DNA from: Variovorax paradoxus
Lineage (GTDB): Bacteria > Pseudomonadota > Gammaproteobacteria > Burkholderiales > Burkholderiaceae_C
Direction: 5' to 3'
Length of the DNA: 64,000 bases
Assembly: GCF_902712855.1 (NCBI RefSeq)
Contig: NZ_LR743507.1
Span: forward strand, 248,001 to 312,000
The translations under genes were made by a program, and so were the position numbers. Shown in pieces: positions 46,241 through 53,705 of the stretch; positions within the stretch are counted from its first letter, which is position 1, and the number at the start of each line of letters is the position of its first letter. Under the pieces are notes generated by a model. That model was not told the DNA's origin. It made no database searches and saw only the letters and a program-made list of their open reading frames with translations.

Positions 46241-46252
46241 CCTGGGCCGGAA

Positions 46253-46278
46253 CGAACCGACCGAACCGACCGAACCGA
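46253..46278 (+). repeat. 9-bp tandem repeat upstream of the Bug gene
   Basis: CGAACCGAC twice plus CGAACCGA. It lies 13 bp after the MBL stop and 30 bp before the binding-protein start. Confidence 0.85.
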
Positions 46279-46307
46279 TTCAAGACAAGCAACGGAGACG
46301 ACAGACG

Positions 46308-47279
46308 ATGAAGCGACTACTTCCCCTGATCGGCGCGGCGCTCGCGCTGGCCACCAGCCTCGCATCGGCACAGCCGGCGACCTACCCGACCCAGCCGGTC
46401 AAGTGGATCGTGCCCTACGTGGCCGGCGGCGGCACCGACAACCTCGCGCGCTCGCTGGCGGAGGCGATGCAGCCGTCGCTCGGGCAGCCGCTCATCATCG
46501 ACAACCGGCCGGGCGCGTCCACCAACATCGGCGTCTCGGTGATGATGCAGGCCCGGCCCGACGGCTACACGATCATGCAGGCCGAGAACGCCGCGCTGCT
46601 GTTCAACGAACACATGTTCGCCAAGCTGCCGTACAAGCCCGCGAGTGACTTCACCTACATCGGCACCATCGGCCGCTTCCCGGTGGCGCTGGTGGTGCAC
46701 CCCGACTTTCCGGCGAAGACCGTGGCCGAGTTCGTGCGCTACGTGAAGGCCAACCCCGACAAGGTGAGCTATGCCTCGCCCGGCAACGGTTCGCCGCACC
46801 ACATGGCGATGGAGCTCTTCAAGCAGAAGGCGGGCCTGACGATCACGCACGTGCCGTACAAGGGCGCCGCGCCCGCCATGACCGACGTGATGGGCGGCCA
46901 GGTGCCGACGATGATGCTCGACCTGGCCTCGGGATTGCCGATCATCCGGTCGGGCAAGGTCCGGGTGCTGGCCATTGCACTGCCGCAGCGCGCGGGCGCC
47001 CTGCCCGACGTGCCGACCTTCGTGGAGGCCGGCTTCAGCGACGTCAACGCTTACGCCTTCCACGGGCTGATCGGGCCGGCCGGCATGCCGCCCGAGGCGG
47101 TGGCGCGGCTCAATGCCGAGCTGCACAAGGCGATGAAGGCGCCGAAGGTGGTAAAGCTTTTCGCCGATTTCGGCTTCGAGGCGCTCCCCGGCACGCCGCA
47201 GGACTTCTACAAGCTCTCGCGCGCGGAAAGCGACCGCTGGGGGCAGATCATCAAGACCGCAGGCGTGAAGCTGGACTGA
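46308..47279 (+). CDS. Bug/TctC family solute-binding protein
   Basis: A 323-residue periplasmic binding protein. The signal MKRLLPLIGAALALATSLAS is cleaved near ASAQP, and the mature part starts at YPTQPVKWIVPYVAGGGTDN, a Bug family motif with the GGGTDN carboxylate-binding loop. YIGTIGRFPVALVVHPD and YASPGNGSPHHMA follow. Bug proteins are very abundant in Burkholderiales and bind carboxylates and aromatic acids; membrane subunits are usually encoded elsewhere. As the last gene of the operon it likely captures the pathway substrate. Confidence 0.94.
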   Translation: MKRLLPLIGAALALATSLASAQPATYPTQPVKWIVPYVAGGGTDNLARSLAEAMQPSLGQPLIIDNRPGASTNIGVSVMMQARPDGYTIMQAENAALLFNEHMFAKLPYKPASDFTYIGTIGRFPVALVVHPDFPAKTVAEFVRYVKANPDKVSYASPGNGSPHHMAMELFKQKAGLTITHVPYKGAAPAMTDVMGGQVPTMMLDLASGLPIIRSGKVRVLAIALPQRAGALPDVPTFVEAGFSDVNAYAFHGLIGPAGMPPEAVARLNAELHKAMKAPKVVKLFADFGFEALPGTPQDFYKLSRAESDRWGQIIKTAGVKLD

Positions 47280-47306
47280 TGAGCCCCCGGCCGCGCCGGC
47301 CGCGTG

Positions 47307-47654
47307 CTACCAGCCGAGGCCGAGGTGCAGCGGCAAATACACCGCCATGCCCGCGAGCATGGTGCCGAGCACGCCGCGGCGCCAGTAGAAGTAAGCCGCG
47401 CCGACCACCGCCGCATACAGGCGCGCGTCGTGCAGCGTGGTGACGAGGTGGCCCTGCGTCATGACGATCTCGGGCGCGATCACCCCCGCGAGCGCAGCGG
47501 CCGGCGCGTAGTGCAGCGCACGGTGCGCCCACTCGGGCAGGCCCCAGGGCCGGTCGAGGATGAAGAAGAAGCAGCGCGTGAGCACCGTGACGAGCGCGAG
47601 CCCGACGATCACGCCGAGGGTCCACCAGTCGGTGGTTGCGTTGGCGGTGCTCAT
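47307..47654 (-). CDS. azlD: AzlD family branched-chain amino acid exporter subunit
   Basis: A 115-residue protein with three or four helices: WWTLGVIVGLALVTVLTRCF, LHYAPAAALAGVIAPEIVM, then VVGAAYFYWRRGVLGTMLAG. AzlD is the small partner of AzlC. AzlC lies 193 bp upstream on the same strand, but two family B repeats separate the two, whereas the pair usually overlaps or abuts. ATG 47654 lies just inside the repeat flank. Confidence 0.9.
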   Translation of the reverse strand: MSTANATTDWWTLGVIVGLALVTVLTRCFFFILDRPWGLPEWAHRALHYAPAAALAGVIAPEIVMTQGHLVTTLHDARLYAAVVGAAYFYWRRGVLGTMLAGMAVYLPLHLGLGW

Positions 47655-47664
47655 TTGCCTGCCT

Positions 47665-47751
47665 CCCCCACTCTGCACGCACTTCGTGTCGCTTCGCCAC
47701 CCCCCTCCGGGCGAGGGGGGCGAGCGCCTCCGGGCGGCCGCGCGGCGCTCA
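47665..47751 (+). repeat. dispersed repeat, family B, copy 1
   Basis: Head CCCCCACTCTGCACGCAC shares the family A head pattern (CGTGTCGCTTCGCC follows). The tail is different: GAGCGCC...GGCGCTC, a perfect 7-bp inverted repeat around a GC-rich loop. Lies 11 bp upstream of the azlD start. Confidence 0.9.
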
Positions 47752-47763
47752 GGTAGTTCTCCT

Positions 47764-47850
47764 CCCCCAGCCTGCGCGCACTGCGTGTCGCTTCGCCTAC
47801 CCCCTCCGGACGGAGGGGGCGAGCGCCTCCGGGCGGCCGCGCGGCGCTCA
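47764..47850 (+). repeat. dispersed repeat, family B, copy 2
   Basis: Same head and tail as copy 1 (period 99 bp). The tail GGCGCTCA contains the azlC stop codon (TGA on minus, 47848-47850), so the repeat reaches into the gene. Confidence 0.92.
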
Positions 47851-48588
47851 CTTGTCATCCTCCGCGTCGGGATCGAGGCCGAACTGCTTCTCGAGCCAGA
47901 AGCACAGCAGCACTGCGACGCCGATGGCCACGACGATGTTGAGCTTCAGCGGCAGCGCGTAGGCGGCGACCGCCGTGGCGCCGGCGATGAGGGCGGCGAG
48001 CACGCGCAGCCGCGTGGTCGCCATGGAGCAGACGATGGCCACCAGGCTTAGCACGCCGGCAAAGCTCAGGCCCCAGTTCTGCGGGATGAAGTTGGCGAGC
48101 GCGACGCCCAGCAGGCTCATGCCCATCCAGGCGCACCAGGTCACGAAGTAGTTGCCGGTGAGGTAGGCCTCCTGCGCCTCCTGCTCGGCAATGGTCAGCG
48201 GCGGCTTCGGGTACTTCTTGGTGAACAGCGCATAGCTCATGTCCGCCGTGAGGTAGCCGTGCAGCATGCGGCGCCAGCGCGGCATGTGCATGAGGTAGGG
48301 GCGCAGGTGCAGGCTGAACACCACGAAGCGCAGGTTGACGCAGAAGCCCGTCGCCAGGATGACCCAGGCCGGCGCGCCCGCGAACAGCAGCGGAATGGCC
48401 GCGAGCTGCGAGCTGCCTGCATACACGAGCAGCGTCATGGCCAGCGCCTCGACCACGCTCATGTTCGACTTGACCATGGCGACGCCGGTCATGAGCCCCC
48501 AGGCGCCGATGCCCATGGCTACCGGCGACATGTCGCGCACGCCGATGCGGAATTCGGGGCGGCCGCGGATGCTTTGCGAGAGGAACAT
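47848..48588 (-). CDS. azlC: AzlC family branched-chain amino acid exporter subunit
   Basis: A 246-residue polytopic membrane protein. The motif MGIGAWGLMTGVAMVKSNMS and MTLLVYAGSSQLAAIPLLFA (AzlC signature) are seen, then CVNLRFVVFSLHLRPYL. Acts with AzlD to export branched-chain or other amino acids. It starts one base after fmt ends (TGATG overlap), so it is cotranscribed with fmt. Its stop codon is inside a family B repeat. Confidence 0.92.
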   Translation of the reverse strand: MFLSQSIRGRPEFRIGVRDMSPVAMGIGAWGLMTGVAMVKSNMSVVEALAMTLLVYAGSSQLAAIPLLFAGAPAWVILATGFCVNLRFVVFSLHLRPYLMHMPRWRRMLHGYLTADMSYALFTKKYPKPPLTIAEQEAQEAYLTGNYFVTWCAWMGMSLLGVALANFIPQNWGLSFAGVLSLVAIVCSMATTRLRVLAALIAGATAVAAYALPLKLNIVVAIGVAVLLCFWLEKQFGLDPDAEDDK

Positions 48589-49541
48589 CAGCCGAACGCC
48601 TGCCCGGGCTTCAGGTCGAAGCCGCGCAGGAAATCGGCCACGGCCAGGCGCTTGCCACCCGGTCGCTGAAGTTCGGTGACGGTCACGGCCGCATCGGCGG
48701 CGGCCACGGTGACGCCGGCGTCGGTCACCGCGAGGATGGTTCCCGGCGCGGCCGATTCGGCAGAAGGCGCTGCCTGCGCGGTCCAGAGCTTGACGGTCTC
48801 GCCGTCGAGCGGGCTGTTGGCGCCCGGGAACGGATCGAAGGCGCGGATGCGGCGCACGATGGCCTCGGCCGGCTGTGCCCAGTCGATCAGCGCCTCGTGC
48901 TTCTCGACCTTGCTGGCATAGGTGACGCCCTCGGCCGGCTGGGGCGTACGGGTGAGGGTGCCGATGCGCGCGAGCGCCTCGACGATCATGCGGCCGCCCA
49001 TGTCGGCCAGGCGATCGTGCAGGCGGGCGGTGTTGTCGCTGCCGATGTCGAGCGCCTCGCGCAACAGCATGTCGCCGGTGTCGAGGCCGGCGTCCATCTG
49101 CATGATGGTGATGCCGGTCTGCGCGTCGCCGGCCTCGATGGCACGGTGGATCGGCGCGGCGCCGCGCCAGCGCGGCAGGAGACTCGCATGGATGTTGAGG
49201 CAGCCGTGCACAGGCAGGTCGAGCACCCACTGGGGCAGGATCAGGCCGTAGGCGGCGACCACCATCACGTCGGGCCTGGCGGCGAGCAGCGTGTCGCGCG
49301 CGGCCGAGGCCTCGTCGGGGTACTTGCCGTCCAGCCGCAGGCTGCGCGGCTGCGCCACCGGCCAGTGGTGGGTCACGGCGCATTGCTTGACGGGCGAGGC
49401 CTGCAGCTTCATGCCGCGGCCGGCCGGGCGGTCGGGCTGGCTCATGACCAGCACCACGTCATGCCCGGCGGCGGCAATGGCCTCCAGGGCGACGCGCGCG
49501 AACTCGGGCGTGCCCGCGAAGACGACTCTCAGGCGGCTCAA
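48588..49541 (-). CDS. fmt: methionyl-tRNA formyltransferase
   Basis: A 317-residue enzyme that formylates initiator Met-tRNA. N-terminal [17 protein letters not shown], the folate-binding [20 protein letters not shown] (SLLP motif, with Asn/His catalytic residues) and [16 protein letters not shown] are all present. It overlaps the upstream lipoprotein gene by 4 bp and sits one gene away from def, forming the usual def-fmt pair for formyl-Met processing. Confidence 0.96.
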   Translation of the reverse strand: MSRLRVVFAGTPEFARVALEAIAAAGHDVVLVMSQPDRPAGRGMKLQASPVKQCAVTHHWPVAQPRSLRLDGKYPDEASAARDTLLAARPDVMVVAAYGLILPQWVLDLPVHGCLNIHASLLPRWRGAAPIHRAIEAGDAQTGITIMQMDAGLDTGDMLLREALDIGSDNTARLHDRLADMGGRMIVEALARIGTLTRTPQPAEGVTYASKVEKHEALIDWAQPAEAIVRRIRAFDPFPGANSPLDGETVKLWTAQAAPSAESAAPGTILAVTDAGVTVAAADAAVTVTELQRPGGKRLAVADFLRGFDLKPGQAFG

Positions 49542-50041
49542 TCCCGGATCCGATCGAGATCGAGATCGTCCCCCGTGTGATAGCGCCGGACCACGCCGGT
49601 CGGATCGATGTAGATGTACAGCATGCGGCGCTCGTTCACGGCCTTGTAGCGCCAGGTCCAGACCGCGCCGTCGAAGGAACTCACGCGGGAAATCTCATAG
49701 GGGCGGCCGTAGAACGCCATCACGTCGTTCTGGCGCCACTGGTTGACCTTGATGTCGTGGCCGAAGCGGCCTTCGTTGAGCACCTGCGTCACCGACACGA
49801 CCTTGCCGGAGGCATCGACGTCGATGTCGGTCACCTCGAAGCCGGCGGGCAGGCGCGAGTACTGCAGGCGCTCGCCGCCGCCGGTCAGCGGATAGCGGCC
49901 GGTGGGCGGGCCCAGGCGCTGCAGGGTGTCGGCGGCAGAGGCGCCAGGCTGGACGCGGGTGGGCTCGCCCGCGCAACCGGCGAGACCGAGGCCGGCGGCA
50001 AGGGCCAGCGCGGCAAGGAAACCGAAGCGACGGAAGATCAT
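49538..50041 (-). CDS. lipoprotein with SmpA/BamE-like domain
   Basis: A 167-residue lipoprotein. Signal with lipobox LAGC23 ([13 protein letters not shown]). The mature part begins with [20 protein letters not shown] and later shows [20 protein letters not shown] and [18 protein letters not shown], consistent with a duplicated BamE/OmlA-like fold. It lies 4 bp after def and overlaps fmt by 4 bp. A small lipoprotein between def and fmt is a known neighbour in this lineage; function unknown. Confidence 0.85.
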   Translation of the reverse strand: MIFRRFGFLAALALAAGLGLAGCAGEPTRVQPGASAADTLQRLGPPTGRYPLTGGGERLQYSRLPAGFEVTDIDVDASGKVVSVTQVLNEGRFGHDIKVNQWRQNDVMAFYGRPYEISRVSSFDGAVWTWRYKAVNERRMLYIYIDPTGVVRRYHTGDDLDLDRIRD

Positions 50042-50045
50042 GGGT

Positions 50046-50564
50046 TCAGGCCCGTTCGCGCAGTTCTTCGCGCTGCTGCTTGAGCAGCTTGCTCTTGATG
50101 CGGTTGCGCTTCAGGGGGGACAGGTATTCGACGAACACCTTGCCCAGCAGATGGTCGAGTTCGTGCTGGATGCACACCGCCAGCAGGCCGTCGGCCTCGA
50201 TGGTGCGCGACTCGCCGTTCTCGTCGAGCGCCTGCACCTTCACCGAGGTGGAACGCATCACGCCGTCGTAGATGCCGGGCACCGAGAGGCAGCCCTCTTC
50301 GTTAAGCACCTTTTCGTCGCTGGCCCAGGTGATCTCGGGGTTGATCAGCACGATCGGTTCGTTGCGTTCCTCGGAGGTATCGATGACGACCAGGCGCTCG
50401 TGCACGTCGATCTGGGTTGCCGCCAGGCCGATGCCGTTGGCGTCGTACATGGTCTCCAGCATGTCCGCGATGAGGGTCTTGATGCGCGCGTCGACGCCCT
50501 GCACCGGCTTGGCCACCGTATGCAGGCGCTTGTCCGGGTAACTCAGAATGATTCGTTTGGCCAT
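50046..50564 (-). CDS. def: peptide deformylase
   Basis: A 172-residue metalloenzyme that removes formyl groups from nascent proteins. All three motifs are intact: [19 protein letters not shown] (metal Cys) and [10 protein letters not shown] (HExxH metal site and catalytic Glu). It is the first gene of def-lipoprotein-fmt-azlC and divergent from the LysM gene, with a 159-bp gap. Confidence 0.97.
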   Translation of the reverse strand: MAKRIILSYPDKRLHTVAKPVQGVDARIKTLIADMLETMYDANGIGLAATQIDVHERLVVIDTSEERNEPIVLINPEITWASDEKVLNEEGCLSVPGIYDGVMRSTSVKVQALDENGESRTIEADGLLAVCIQHELDHLLGKVFVEYLSPLKRNRIKSKLLKQQREELRERA

Positions 50565-50723
50565 GAAATCGGGGGGAAGTTGTGGCTATTTTCGCCAATT
50601 CCGCGACGCGACGGGCCCCCGGAGTCCGAAAACGTTGCCCTCGCATGGGGTTCAGCGCAGAATTCGTAGCAAATTGTGAGATTCGTATGCGCCGCGCTAC
50701 TGCGGGGCGCTCACCATCCAGAC

Positions 50724-51941
50724 ATGAAAAAGCTCAGCTTCACCGACCGCCAGCGCCCGTCTCTTCTTGCAACGCTGACCGCCCTTGCGGTCATCGGCAG
50801 TTGCGGCGCGACGACGGCCTGGGCACAGAACTATCCGGTCACGCCCCAGCAGCGCGCGACGGCGCAGCAGACAGCGCAGGCCGGCGTGCCACTGAGCGAA
50901 CTGGCACCCAACGCCCCCGACGAGTACACCATCAAGCCCGGCGACACGCTCTGGGCCATCTCGCGCCTCTATCTGCTGCGCCCCTGGCGCTGGCCTGAGC
51001 TCTGGGGCATGAACATCAACGAAATCGCCAACCCGCACCGGATCTATCCGGGCCAGGTGCTCTACCTGGACAAGAGCGGCGGCCGCGCACGCCTGACCAC
51101 CCGCCGCGGCGGCTTCAGCGGCGACGGCGGAACCATCAAGCTGTCACCTCGCACCCGCTTCGACTCGCTGGCCGGCATGGCATTGCCCACGCTCAACCCG
51201 AGCATCATCGAACCCTTCCTGAGCGAACCCATCGTGGTCGACGCCGGCACGCTCGATGCCGCACCGCGCATCGTCGCGGGCAACGACAGCCGCGTGCTGC
51301 TGTCGCGCGGCGACCGGGCCTATGCCCGCGGCAGCGCCGAGGCACCCCTGGTCGAGACCGCCGGCCCGGTGCAGAACTTCCGGATCTTCCGCAACGCCAC
51401 CCCGCTGAAGGACCCCGGCACGGGCGAAATCCTCGGCTACGAGGCGCAGTACCTGGGCAAGGCCCGGCTGCAGCGCGGCGAGTCGACCACCATCGAGACG
51501 GTGGAGGACAAGGACGTCGTCACCGTGGTACCCGCGAGCATCGACATCATCGCGTCGCGCGAGGAAATGCGCGCCGGCGACCGCCTGCTGCCCGAGCCCC
51601 CGCGCCAGCTGCTGAGCTACGTGCCCCGCGCCCCGTCGACGCAGGTCGACGGGCGCATCGTCTCGGTCTACGGCAACGCGGTGCAGTTCGCAGCGCAGAA
51701 CCAGGTCGTGGCCATCAACAAGGGCACGCGCGACGGCATCGACAACGGCCACGTGCTGGCCATCCTGAAGAACGGCGAGACGATCCTCGACCGCACCGGC
51801 GCCCGCAAGGAAACGATCAAGCTGCCGAACGAACGCATCGGCCTGCTGATGGTGTTCCGCACTTTCGAGAAAGTGTCCTACGCGCTGGTGCTGGAAATCA
51901 ACGACACTCCCCGCGCCGGCGACTTCCTCGTCAATCCCTGA
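50724..51941 (+). CDS. LysM peptidoglycan-binding domain protein
   Basis: A 405-residue exported protein. The signal TALAVIGSCGATTAWAQ ends about residue 35. One LysM domain spans about 62-115 (DEYTIKPGDTLWAISRLYLL, then NPHRIYPGQVLYL). The long C-terminal part (about 120-405) is strand-rich and probably extracytoplasmic. It is the first of LysM-dprA-smg, a conserved order opposite def-fmt in beta- and gammaproteobacteria. Start ATG 50724 was chosen over the upstream in-frame start because it gives a clean signal peptide. Confidence 0.9.
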   Translation: MKKLSFTDRQRPSLLATLTALAVIGSCGATTAWAQNYPVTPQQRATAQQTAQAGVPLSELAPNAPDEYTIKPGDTLWAISRLYLLRPWRWPELWGMNINEIANPHRIYPGQVLYLDKSGGRARLTTRRGGFSGDGGTIKLSPRTRFDSLAGMALPTLNPSIIEPFLSEPIVVDAGTLDAAPRIVAGNDSRVLLSRGDRAYARGSAEAPLVETAGPVQNFRIFRNATPLKDPGTGEILGYEAQYLGKARLQRGESTTIETVEDKDVVTVVPASIDIIASREEMRAGDRLLPEPPRQLLSYVPRAPSTQVDGRIVSVYGNAVQFAAQNQVVAINKGTRDGIDNGHVLAILKNGETILDRTGARKETIKLPNERIGLLMVFRTFEKVSYALVLEINDTPRAGDFLVNP

Positions 51942-51977
51942 CCCGCGACGCCGGCATCCCTTCCCGCACACATTCGT

Positions 51978-53135
51978 TTGGAACGCGCAGAACTCGCAGG
52001 CTGGCTGCGGCTTTCACTGACGTCAGGCATCGGTGACGCTGGCGCGCGCCGCCTGCTCGCTGCCTTCGGGCTGCCCGAGCGCATCTTCGCGCAGCAGGAC
52101 GCGGCGCTGCGCGAGGTCGTTTCCCATGCCCAGGCCGACGCATTGCAGCAGACGCCGGCCAACCTGCAGGCGCAGATCGACCTGACCTGGCAATGGCTCC
52201 ACGCGGCGACGGACGACGGCTCGGGCAACCCGGCCGGCGCCACGGCAGCATCGCGCCGCATCGTCACGCTCGGCGACCCCGGATACCCCGCGTCGCTGCT
52301 CGAAACGGCCGATCCGCCGTTGATGCTCTACCTGCTCGGCAACGCCGATTTCGACCTCACCCAGCTGGGTCACAGCATCGCCGTGGTGGGCAGCCGCAAC
52401 CCGACGCCGCAAGGCGCCACCAATGCACGCAGCTTCGCCCGCGCACTGGGCGATGCCGGCCTGCCGGTGGTGTCCGGGTTGGCGCTGGGCGTCGACGGCG
52501 CTGCGCACCAGGGCGCACTCGATGCGGCCGGCGACCTGCCCCGGCTGGCCACGGTGGCCGTGGTCGGCACAGGCCTCGATCGCGTCTACCCCGCAAGGCA
52601 CCGCGACCTCGCGCACCGCATCACGCAGCAGGGCCTGATCGTGAGCGAACTGCCCCTGGGCACGCCGCCGCTCACGCAGAACTTCCCGAAGCGCAACCGG
52701 CTGATCGCCGGGCTGGCGCGCGGTACGCTGGTGGTCGAGGCGGCGCTGCAGTCGGGCTCGCTCATCACGGCGCGCCTCACGTCCGAACAGGGCAAGGAAG
52801 TGTTTGCCATTCCGGGTTCGATCCATTCGCCGCAGTCGCGCGGCTGCCATGCGCTGATCCGCCAGGGGGCGAAGCTGGTGGAGTCGGTGAGCGACATCCT
52901 CGAGGAACTGCCGCCGCTGCAGGCGCGCGCCGCCGGCGGCAACGGACATGCGGGCACGGCCACCGAAGACCCGTTGCTCGACGCACTCGGATTCGACCCC
53001 GTGAGCCTCGACGCGCTGAGCGCGCGCACAGGCTGGAGTGCAGCCGCGCTGCAGGCGAAGATGCTCGAGCTCGAACTCGACGGCCATGTCGCACGGCTGC
53101 CCGGCGGGCTCTTCCAACGAAGCGCTTCCACGTAG
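51978..53135 (+). CDS. dprA: DNA-processing protein DprA
   Basis: A 385-residue protein that loads RecA on incoming single-stranded DNA during transformation. The Rossmann-like core shows IAVVGSRNPTPQGATNARSF, PVVSGLALGVDGAAHQGAL and NRLIAGLARGTLVVEAALQS. An N-terminal helical (SAM-like) part and a C-terminal winged helix (DALSARTGWSAAALQAKMLE) flank it. The predicted start is TTG 51978; the sequence before it has no ATG in frame. Part of LysM-dprA-smg. Confidence 0.93.
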   Translation: MERAELAGWLRLSLTSGIGDAGARRLLAAFGLPERIFAQQDAALREVVSHAQADALQQTPANLQAQIDLTWQWLHAATDDGSGNPAGATAASRRIVTLGDPGYPASLLETADPPLMLYLLGNADFDLTQLGHSIAVVGSRNPTPQGATNARSFARALGDAGLPVVSGLALGVDGAAHQGALDAAGDLPRLATVAVVGTGLDRVYPARHRDLAHRITQQGLIVSELPLGTPPLTQNFPKRNRLIAGLARGTLVVEAALQSGSLITARLTSEQGKEVFAIPGSIHSPQSRGCHALIRQGAKLVESVSDILEELPPLQARAAGGNGHAGTATEDPLLDALGFDPVSLDALSARTGWSAAALQAKMLELELDGHVARLPGGLFQRSAST

Positions 53136-53169
53136 CTCGCGGCGCACGAACGTGGGCTATATTGGGGCC

Positions 53170-53688
53170 ATGTTCGAAGTGCTTGTCTTTGTCTACGAGA
53201 ACTATTGGCGCGGCGACGCCTGCCCCGAACCCGAACAGCTGGGCCGCAAGCTCAGCGCACATGGTTTCGAGGCGGAGGAGATCCGCGAAGCCCTTCACTG
53301 GCTCGACGGCCTGAGCCTTGCCACGCAAGGCATGCAGATCGAGCGCAACGCCGACGACGAGGCGAGCGCCACGGTCACGCTGCGCGGCGCATCCGAGCCG
53401 GCCCTTCCTCAATCGGCGGGCTCCATGCGGGTCTACTCGCAGGCCGAGCAGGAACACCTGGGCGCCGAATGCCTCGGCTTCATCCGCTTCCTCGAGTCCT
53501 CGGACGTATTGCCCTGCGGCATGCGCGAGATCGTCGTCGAACGGGCGATGGCCGCGCCGGGCGACCCGGTCGCGATCGACGAACTCAAGATCATCGTATT
53601 GATGGTGCATTGGAGCACCGGCATCGAGCCCGATGCGCTGGTCCTCGACGAACTCTGCGAGAGTCGCGAAGGCCGCGTGGCCCACTGA
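53170..53688 (+). CDS. smg: Smg family protein (DUF494)
   Basis: A 172-residue protein starting MFEVLVFVYENYWRGDACPE. The family's FEAEEIREALHWLDGL and the later acidic ECLGFIRFLESSDVLP are both seen. Smg is encoded next to dprA in E. coli and many others and has unknown function. It starts 34 bp after dprA and ends 17 bp from the convergent DUF1631 gene. Confidence 0.93.
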   Translation: MFEVLVFVYENYWRGDACPEPEQLGRKLSAHGFEAEEIREALHWLDGLSLATQGMQIERNADDEASATVTLRGASEPALPQSAGSMRVYSQAEQEHLGAECLGFIRFLESSDVLPCGMREIVVERAMAAPGDPVAIDELKIIVLMVHWSTGIEPDALVLDELCESREGRVAH

Positions 53689-53705
53689 CCCGGTGGCGGG
53701 GCGGG

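Noticed and set aside
47280..47306. Terminator between the Bug gene and azlD
   Set aside because: A small CCGGC-CGC-GCCGG stem is possible but there is no T tract, so it was not listed.
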